NCBI RefSeq assembly: GCF_009811555.1
Contig: NZ_BLIN01000001.1
Coordinates: 372,001 to 436,000, forward strand
Source of the DNA: Streptomyces caniferus
Lineage (GTDB): Bacteria; Actinomycetota; Actinomycetes; Streptomycetales; Streptomycetaceae
DNA length: 64,000 bases
Reading direction: 5' to 3'
The stretch's first letter is position 1. Each line of letters opens with the position of its first letter. Positions 61,815 through 64,000 of the stretch are shown in pieces. The notes under the pieces were generated by a model. The model saw only the letters and a program-made list of their open reading frames with translations, was not told where the DNA came from and did no database searches. The position numbers and the translations under genes were made by a program.

Positions 61815-63062
61815 ATGGCGGATCGAGACACGGCGCAGGACATTGGCGGGCAGCGACTGAGCACCCGTGAGACAGCCGACCGGCTGGGCGTGAAACCGGA
61901 GACGGTGTACGCCTATGTGAGCCGCGGCCAGCTGACCAGCCGCCGCGAGCCGGGCGCCCGCGGCAGCACCTTCGACGCGAAGGAGGTCGATGCGCTCGCC
62001 CGCCGCGCAGGCCGCCGCGAACCGACCGCCTCCGTAGGCGAGTTGGCGATCCGCACGGGCATCACGCTGATCGACCGCGACCATTGCTATTACCGAGGCG
62101 TCGACGCCTCGGAACTCGCCGCCCACTACAGCTACGAGGAAGTAGCCGAGTGGCTGTGGACCGGTGAACTGCACCCCGGCACCCACTTCACGGCGCCACA
62201 GGACGCACTCTCCGCCACCCGCCGCGCCGTACAGGCGCTGCCGGCCCACAGCGGACCGATGGACCAGCTACGGGTCGCCTTGATCGCCGCGGCCGCCGCC
62301 GACCCGCTCCGTTTCGACCTGTCCGAGGACACCGTTGTCGGAACCGCCCGCAGCCTCATCCCCACCCTCGTCGACGCCTTGCCGTCGCACACCCCGAAGC
62401 AGTGCGCCGCGGACTCCCTCGCCACCCGCCTCTGGCCACGACTGACCTCAAAGCCCGCCGACCCCGCGGCACTGCGCGTCCTGGACGCCGCACTGGTCCT
62501 GCTCATCGACCACGACCTCGCCGCTTCGACCTACGCGGTACGGGTCGCCGCCTCCGCCCGCGCCCATCCGTACGCGATCGTCTCGGCCGGCTTCGGGGCA
62601 CTGGACGGTGTGCTGCACGGCGCCGCAAGCGGACTCGCCCACCGGATGCTGAAGGAGGTATTGGACCGGGGCAGCGCCGCTGCCGTCGTCGCCGACCACC
62701 TGCGGGCGGGCCGCCGGGTTCCTGGCCTCGGGCATTTCCTGTACCCGGCCGAGGACCCGCGGGCCACCACCCTGTTCCGACTCCTGGAGGACGTACCGCA
62801 GGCCCGCCCCGCCCTGCAGGCCGCCCGTCAAGTGATCACCACCACGGCCCGGCACACGGATCTGCAGGCCAATGTCGATCTGACACTGGCCGTACTGTCC
62901 GTCTCGACACAGATGCCGGCGGAGGCAGGCGAGACCATCTTCGCCATCGCCCGCACCGCTGGCTGGATCGCCCACGCCCTGGAGGAATACGCCGAACCGC
63001 CCCTCCGCATGCGCCCCAGCGGCCAGTACCACGGCCCCCGCCCGCCCCAGCCACTGCCGTGA
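61815..63062 (+). CDS. Citrate-synthase-like protein with N-terminal helix-turn-helix
   Basis: The 415-residue protein has an excisionase/MerR-like helix-turn-helix at about residues 15-70 (LSTRETADRLGVKPETVYAYVSRGQL) fused to a citrate synthase fold (DGVLHGAASGLAHRML and GLGHFLYPAEDPRATTL hold the two His positions). The second His is in GLGHFLYP, so catalysis may be possible, but the C-terminal region is divergent. The fusion suggests a metabolite-sensing DNA-binding protein or a regulated enzyme. ATG 61815 follows GGTGA, and an ATG nine codons upstream is possible and would almost abut the palindrome. Confidence 0.85.
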   Translation: MADRDTAQDIGGQRLSTRETADRLGVKPETVYAYVSRGQLTSRREPGARGSTFDAKEVDALARRAGRREPTASVGELAIRTGITLIDRDHCYYRGVDASELAAHYSYEEVAEWLWTGELHPGTHFTAPQDALSATRRAVQALPAHSGPMDQLRVALIAAAAADPLRFDLSEDTVVGTARSLIPTLVDALPSHTPKQCAADSLATRLWPRLTSKPADPAALRVLDAALVLLIDHDLAASTYAVRVAASARAHPYAIVSAGFGALDGVLHGAASGLAHRMLKEVLDRGSAAAVVADHLRAGRRVPGLGHFLYPAEDPRATTLFRLLEDVPQARPALQAARQVITTTARHTDLQANVDLTLAVLSVSTQMPAEAGETIFAIARTAGWIAHALEEYAEPPLRMRPSGQYHGPRPPQPLP

Positions 63063-63240
63063 CAGGAGGCTGCCGCAGGGTGGGTCGCACCGGAAGGAGC
63101 CAGGCTTCCGACGACCCCGGCTCGATGGCGCATGCCTGGCGTTACCGAACCTCACGCGACGGGCCACCGGCCATCGCCTGGCGGAATTCCGTCCACATTG
63201 CCCCGACCGGACCCCCACCCGGAATCCGGCACGGATCAGA

Positions 63241-63259
63241 TGAGGTTAGGCTCACCTAT
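63241..63259 (+). promoter_or_regulatory. Iron box (DmdR/IdeR operator) touching the start of the next gene
   Basis: TGAGGTTAGGCTCACCTAT matches the 19-bp iron-box consensus TTAGGTTAGGCTCACCTAA at 17 positions. It ends one base before the GTG start at 63260, so the gene is either leaderless with the box over its promoter, or the box overlaps the transcript start. Confidence 0.85.
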
Positions 63260-64000
63260 GTGAGTACCTGCGCCACCACTTCTCGTGAATCGGCCGAATC
63301 TCTCGCCGGGACCGCGGCCCCTGCCCGAACCTGGCTGCTCATCGAGCAGCCGGGACCCTGGGGCGCCCATGCGCTGACGGACAGTCACCTCGACCCTGAC
63401 GTCGGCCGGGCCTTGGAGGCCGCGGCAGAGGGTACGGGAGTACGCGTCGCCCTGATCCGCCGACCGGGGCGCCATGCCGACCGCCACGGCGCGCCCCGGC
63501 GGCGGCTGTTCCTCGCCCACACCGCGCCGGGACGCTCCTGGATCCGTACGACCACCGTCACCGACCCGCAGGCGGCCCTCGGGCTGAACTTTGCAGCCCT
63601 GGGAGCGGGAGAGCATCACGGCGTCTGGGAGCCGTACCTCGGTGAGCCGCTGGTCCTCGTGTGCACCAACGGCAAGCGGGACCGCTGCTGCGCCCTGCTC
63701 GGCCGCCCGCTGGCCGCCGAGCTCGCCGCCGGCGGCACCGAGGCCTGGGAAGTCACCCACATCGGGGGACACCGCTTCTCCCCCACCCTTTTCGTCCTCC
63801 CCTACGGCTACGCCTACGGACGGGCCTCGGCCCCCCTGGTCAAGGAGGCCGTGGAGTCGGCGCGCAGCGGACGGATCACGGTGGGCCACGCCCGCGGCCG
63901 CTCGACCTGGGACCGGCCGGGCCAGGCCGCCGACCTCGCGGTCCGTGAGCTGATCGGGGAGGATCTGGCGGACGCACTCGACGTCGTACGGACCGACACG
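63260..64000 (+). CDS. Sucrase/ferredoxin-like family protein (3' end outside window)
   Basis: About 247 codons are visible. The protein has a thioredoxin-like fold with the Suc_Fer-like signature: LVCTNGKRDRCCALLGRPLA (cluster cysteines), then THIGGHRFSPTLFVLPYG. Family members are [2Fe-2S] proteins of unclear role, some found with siderophore or haem genes. The GTG start directly abuts an iron box, so expression should rise when iron is low. No Shine-Dalgarno site exists, which fits a leaderless message. Confidence 0.88.
   Translation, partial: MSTCATTSRESAESLAGTAAPARTWLLIEQPGPWGAHALTDSHLDPDVGRALEAAAEGTGVRVALIRRPGRHADRHGAPRRRLFLAHTAPGRSWIRTTTVTDPQAALGLNFAALGAGEHHGVWEPYLGEPLVLVCTNGKRDRCCALLGRPLAAELAAGGTEAWEVTHIGGHRFSPTLFVLPYGYAYGRASAPLVKEAVESARSGRITVGHARGRSTWDRPGQAADLAVRELIGEDLADALDVVRTDT

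Overview
The window is high-GC actinobacterial chromosome and almost certainly Streptomyces. The reasons are the strong G/C bias at third codon positions, frequent GTG and TTG starts, and the combination of SepH, CutRS, an N-terminal-GNAT PatA, an HPr gene behind a DasR-type operator, and topoisomerase IV ParC. From about 8.8 to 36 kb the gene order also follows the conserved actinobacterial block known from Mycobacterium tuberculosis Rv2689c-Rv2701c (TRAM methyltransferase, KimA/APC permease, ceoB-ceoC, DUF3159, OB-fold protein, DUF3710, dut, DUF3093, DUF4193, suhB). A potassium-ATPase region is spliced into this block. No rRNA, tRNA, CRISPR array or intact mobile element was seen.

Layout. 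(1) 1-8.1 kb: a leftward operon of at least three large uncharacterised proteins (a 1574-residue DUF6603-type giant, a 759-residue protein and a third cut by the window edge). It is the least explained part of the window. (2) 8.5-17 kb: an RNA methyltransferase, a KimA-like potassium permease, an RCK-2TM-RCK protein and the ceoBC pair. A striking array of GTCAC repeats spaced about 21 bp apart lies in front of the permease gene. (3) 17-28.1 kb: DUF3159 and OB-fold genes, kdpDE, an AAC(2')-I-type acetyltransferase, a broken lyase gene, and kdpFABC preceded by a second tiny membrane peptide. (4) 28.3-36 kb: housekeeping genes (DUF3710, dut, thioesterase, DUF3093, DUF4193, cutRS, suhB). (5) 36-51.3 kb: coproporphyrin ferrochelatase, an MFS exporter, a sugar-lactone oxidase, sepH, rhodanese, VOC protein, thymidine kinase, a phosphodiesterase, patA and ptsH. 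(6) 51.6-64 kb: a GntR regulator, an M23 hydrolase behind a cyclic-di-AMP riboswitch, an M16 protease pair, parC, a CobW GTPase, two divergent citrate-synthase-like genes around a palindrome, and an iron-box-controlled sucrase/ferredoxin-like gene at the right edge.

How the genes fit together. The left half is dominated by potassium homeostasis: a KimA-type importer, gating-ring (RCK) proteins, and the KdpFABC pump with its KdpDE sensor-regulator pair. The cyclic-di-AMP riboswitch at 53.4 kb fits the same theme, because that nucleotide links potassium and cell-wall control in Gram-positive bacteria. Many genes overlap by 4 bp (GTGA/ATGA), notably the whole kdp operon, ceoBC, thioesterase-dut and the M16 pair. 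Strong hairpins separate most convergent gene pairs. Several regulatory sites are readable directly: a DasR dre, a DmdR/IdeR iron box, the riboswitch, and a 9-bp-arm palindrome between the citrate synthase genes.
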